Shown here piece by piece: positions 59,711 to 64,000 of a DNA stretch of 64,000 nt; the stretch's first letter is position 1, and each line of letters starts with the position of its first letter. Source of the stretch: Saprospiraceae bacterium (GTDB taxonomy: Bacteria; Bacteroidota; Bacteroidia; Chitinophagales; Saprospiraceae); assembly GCA_021739645.1 (NCBI GenBank), contig JAIPBL010000001.1:62001-126000 (forward strand), read 5' to 3'. The notes under the pieces were generated by a model. That model did no database searches and had not been told where the DNA came from. It was given only the letters and a program-made list of their open reading frames with translations. The position numbers were made by a program, and so were the translations under genes.

Positions 59711-60055
59711 TCATGCCTTCCTTAAATCTATTTCCAGCACTTTTAAGTCATCAGGCATTTCCCGAATTCCTTTCTCAATCCTCGGCACTAAGCCAACCAA
59801 GTTTTTATAGCGATTGTCAAATGTTCTAATCAATACCAGTTTGACAGGATATTTGTCGAGATTTTGTTGAAACTGAAGATTCTTGTCCACAGTGAGCAAA
59901 TATTCAATACCAGCTTCCGTCATTGCAGCAAGCAGGTGGCCATTTTTCAAGGTTGCCCAGCCTTTATCATGGACGGTTACAACCTCAAATTCATCAGAAA
60001 AATTATTACTCAATGGATGTGGTAGGTTTTCGTCAAGCAGCAGCTTTTTCTTCAT
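59711..60055 (-). CDS. DUF5615 family PIN-like toxin
   Basis: A 114-residue protein, MKKKLLLDENLPHPLSNNF with the DEN motif, then VVTVHDKGWATLKNGHLLAAM and LLTVDKNLQFQQNL. These are the conserved acidic positions of the DUF5615 PIN-like superfamily, in which the Asp residues bind metal for RNA cleavage. Its gene overlaps the DUF433 gene by 23 bp, the typical DUF433-DUF5615 toxin-antitoxin layout with the antitoxin first. Confidence 0.87.
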   Translation of the reverse strand: MKKKLLLDENLPHPLSNNFSDEFEVVTVHDKGWATLKNGHLLAAMTEAGIEYLLTVDKNLQFQQNLDKYPVKLVLIRTFDNRYKNLVGLVPRIEKGIREMPDDLKVLEIDLRKA

Positions 60056-60263
60056 GGGGCGTTAGGGTAATTAGGTTTTCAACTAGGACAAGTAATCCAT
60101 CCACCTGCTCCTTTTTCACCGAAGGAAAATCATGCAAAAACTCTTCAATCGTATCGCCGCCTCGCAGGTAATCGAATAGATTTTTGATGGGCACACGGGT
60201 AGCGGCAAACACAGGCGTCCCGCTTTGCACTTCTGAAGATATGGTGATAATGTCGGCTATCAT
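60033..60263 (-). CDS. DUF433 family antitoxin
   Basis: A 76-residue protein: MIADIITISSEVQSGTPVFAATRVPIKNLFDYLRGGDTIEEFLHDFPSVKKEQVDGLL. The GTPVFAATRVPIKNLFDYL block with a following 'GDTIEEFLHDFP' is diagnostic for DUF433, a winged-helix antitoxin of PIN-like DUF5615 toxins. It likely binds its own promoter and the toxin. It is the first gene of the pair, preceded by the third copy of the ~48-bp repeat. Confidence 0.9.
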   Translation of the reverse strand: MIADIITISSEVQSGTPVFAATRVPIKNLFDYLRGGDTIEEFLHDFPSVKKEQVDGLLVLVENLITLTPHEEKAAA

Positions 60264-60303
60264 GTTAAATAATTTTCGTCAAATTTAAGAGAAACCATGC
60301 AGG

Positions 60304-60353
60304 TATCAAAACCAAACTGCGCCTGCCCAACCAAAGTCGAGCAGGCGCATTCG
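60304..60353. repeat. TA-flanking repeat, copy 3
   Basis: The same unit as copies 1 and 2 (TATCAAAACCAAACTG start, CGCCTG/CAGGCG stem). Followed immediately by two ATTCGTAAATCGT direct repeats (about 60350-60378). Confidence 0.9.
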
Positions 60354-60383
60354 TAAATCGTCATTCGTAAATCGTAAATAGGA

Positions 60384-62303
<1,920 letters not shown>

Positions 62304-62442
62304 TGTTGAATTGTTGTATTGTTAAATTGTTTTGGGACTTAAATCTTACGACAAGGCAGCGCCAAAAGTTCAGGCACTTCCAATGCTTTTTCTCAAAGGC
62401 GGCAAAAATAGTTTTTTTTGAAAAGGGACGGGGCGAATAACT

Positions 62443-63153
62443 TCAAAGGTTTTCAACAATCAGGGCATTGATTTCTTCGGCCCGTGTCAGTGTCATCATG
62501 TGCGAGCCTTTTTGGACGATGATGCTTGGAGTAATATTGCGAAGCGGCAAAGTATGGTCATTCGACCCGTGGATATGGATGATGCCGGGTGGATGTGTTT
62601 CCCTTTCCCAGTGGATTATCATGTTCACGGCACGCTTTAGATATAGCGGATTTTTGTCGGAAAGCATGGCCTTGAAGGTGGCTTTGTACTTGTTCCGGTC
62701 AGGTTCCACCACGGCTTGCGCTACGGACGACATGGCCTTGATGAACCTCGGCCCGAACAGTTTATTTATCGGCACATGTTTTTGAAATCGGTAATGCCGG
62801 GGTAGTTCCTTTCGGCATTTTGCACTCGAAATGATGATCGTTTTTTTGGGATGCAATTGTTCCGTAAGCTCTGTGGAGAGCATTCCACCGATGGAGACGC
62901 CAATCAGAACGAAGGGCTTTGTCGTGTCTATTTGCTGCGCAATTAAAGTGGCGTAGCCTGACATGGTGGCATTCTTTTCTGGAATCGGGTAAAGTATATG
63001 CTTTGCCTGATACCCAGTAGGTAGGCTTAATAGGGCAAATAGCCGGTCATCGGAGCCGGTGCCGGGCAGTAAGTAAACAGTGGTAATAGGTTGGGCCGGT
63101 AGCCAATGAATGGTTGTCAAAAGCAAAAAAGCAATGACGAGTTTTCCATGCAT
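62443..63153 (-). CDS. Secreted alpha/beta hydrolase (236 aa)
   Basis: Signal peptide MHGKLVIAFLLLTTIHWLPAQ. The alpha/beta-hydrolase fold has an oxyanion segment LLPGTGSD (near 28-35), nucleophile elbow GVSIGG (Ser87) and IIHIHGSNDHTLPL near the C-terminus with the likely catalytic Asp, and a final GSHMMTLTRAEEI His. The substrate is unknown. It stands alone on the minus strand between thrS and a gene-free region. Confidence 0.8.
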   Translation of the reverse strand: MHGKLVIAFLLLTTIHWLPAQPITTVYLLPGTGSDDRLFALLSLPTGYQAKHILYPIPEKNATMSGYATLIAQQIDTTKPFVLIGVSIGGMLSTELTEQLHPKKTIIISSAKCRKELPRHYRFQKHVPINKLFGPRFIKAMSSVAQAVVEPDRNKYKATFKAMLSDKNPLYLKRAVNMIIHWERETHPPGIIHIHGSNDHTLPLRNITPSIIVQKGSHMMTLTRAEEINALIVENL

Positions 63154-63765
63154 GTATCAAGAATTGAAGCGATTGTTTCCAAAATCCAAGTTCGCATTTT
63201 TTTGAACCTTTCCAAGAAAACCCTATTGAATCGCCGCACAATCAAACAGCGGTTCGATGAAAAATTACCCCATCGCAGGCGGCTCCGCTGGCATCGGCAC
63301 TGAAGATTGTTGGAATGTTTTATTGTTGGATTGTTACCCGCATTACGACAACCAAGCATTGCTAAGTAGGTATTGGGAATTAGTTATTTGGTATTGTGTT
63401 GAAAATCAATTACTTGCACAATTTATTCTCTAAACTAATTTCACGGACGTACTTACAACTTGGATTCAACTAATAAATGCAACTTTCAGGAAATCCCATC
63501 AATTTTATACATCTGTCTTGAAAGTTCAAGTGCAAATTAATATTTGGAAAAATCTCCAAATCATTCCAAAAATCTCGATTCTTTTCACTATCTTTACCAA
63601 TATCGGTACAATACACCGTTTCCGGGTGCTTTTCCCTTCCTTTTCAAGGATTAAATTTTTCCATGGACTAGGTTTCCGAGATTCGAATGCTGTAGCTGAT
63701 TCCAGGCTGCCTTGCCGTGAGGCGCTTACCTTTTTACAATTAATCAAACAATTTTTTTTTTATTT
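63154..63765. other. Gene-free region before the aminotransferase
   Basis: No convincing gene in these 612 bp; the frames seen are short and lack family resemblance. It holds an ATTGTTGG-type simple repeat (63308-63345), dispersed repeat copy B (63399-63455) and an AT-rich leader with a weak TATCTTTA box near 63588. The promoter of the following gene should be here. Confidence 0.6.
63399..63455. repeat. Dispersed repeat, copy B (57 bp, inverted relative to copy A)
   Basis: Complementary to copy A (49690-49746) at 54 of 57 positions. Its left end also matches the partial copy at 42484-42512. Confidence 0.9.
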
Positions 63766-64000
63766 ATGATTGCAAGCAAAACCAAAAGTGAAGAGCTACT
63801 GGACAGGCGGAGGTCTGTCGTAGCCAGTGGGGTTGGGCTGTTCAATGCGGCCACTGCTCAATCTGCCAAAGGAGCCATCGTCGTCGATGCCGATGGCAGG
63901 GAGCTGATTGATTTTGCAGGAGGTATCGGCGTTGTAAATGCTGGCCACTGTCCAGACTCCGTCGTCGAGGCCATCATCGAACAGGCCCGTAAATTTATCC
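63766..64000 (+). CDS. gabT: Class III aminotransferase, N-terminal part (probable 4-aminobutyrate aminotransferase)
   Basis: From the ATG at 63766 the frame is open to the window end (78 codons): MIASKTKSEELLDRRRSVVASGVG, then AKGAIVVDADGRELIDFAGGIGVVNAGHCPDSVVEAI. The FAGGIGVVNAGH segment is the N-terminal signature of PLP-dependent class III aminotransferases, closest to 4-aminobutyrate aminotransferase (PLP lysine not yet reached). The enzyme would feed GABA nitrogen to 2-oxoglutarate. Other class III members cannot be excluded. Confidence 0.72.
   Translation, partial: MIASKTKSEELLDRRRSVVASGVGLFNAATAQSAKGAIVVDADGRELIDFAGGIGVVNAGHCPDSVVEAIIEQARKFI

Overview
The window looks like chromosomal DNA of a free-living, aerobic, pigmented member of the Bacteroidota, probably Saprospiria-like. 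This is an inference from three signs. Two secreted proteins end in type IX secretion (T9SS) sorting domains. Several genes have TTG-N19-TAnnTTTG promoter-like sequences, the Bacteroidota sigma factor pattern. The housekeeping genes (2-oxoglutarate dehydrogenase E1, RNase HII, ThrRS, DUF6702/HupE/M1 peptidase set, lycopene cyclase) also fit. No rRNA, tRNA, CRISPR array or intact transposon was found.

The left edge (1-3.3 kb, minus strand) holds the 5' part of sucA, then rnhB, a dual-OB protein and two DUF488 proteins. The next 27 kb (3388-30479, all minus strand, read right to left) is an almost gap-free extracellular contractile injection system (eCIS, Pvc/Afp-like) locus: a DUF4255 cap protein, an unknown protein, the sheath, two tube proteins, DUF5908, a LysM hub protein, a VgrG-like spike, a PAAR tip, a gp25-like protein, two very large baseplate proteins, a 1395-residue Ig-domain protein, a tape measure protein, a DUF4157 'eCIS core' protein with a possible cargo domain, a small HExxH protein and an AAA+ ATPase. 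A 224-bp MITE-like element with a perfect 8-bp target duplication lies between the tape-measure and DUF4157 genes and supplies an ATG to the latter.

From 31 to 39 kb are small plus-strand genes (membrane protein, ribosome hibernation-type protein, PaiB, VOC protein, esterase) and a 1618-residue secreted multicopper oxidase with internal repeats and a T9SS tail. From 39.5 to 41.6 kb there is a Septu-type defence pair (HNH nuclease plus ATPase) with a DUF2256 gene. It is followed by TspO and, convergent with it, a lycopene cyclase gene broken by two frame changes. The 43.9-46.1 kb stretch is a mosaic: twin palindromes (one perfect over 58 bp), an AT-rich gene of unknown function, a hairpin and an IS1182-type transposase remnant.

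From 46.1 to 58.4 kb are ordinary metabolic and hypothetical genes, including two paralogous M1 metallopeptidases bracketing HupE and DUF6702 genes. At 58.6-60.4 kb two toxin-antitoxin modules (a zeta-like kinase with a frameshifted C-terminus plus its partner, and DUF5615/DUF433) are bounded by three copies of one ~48-bp repeat. thrS, an alpha/beta hydrolase and the start of a class III aminotransferase close the window. Long, mutually unrelated inverted repeats sit in many gene junctions across the whole region.
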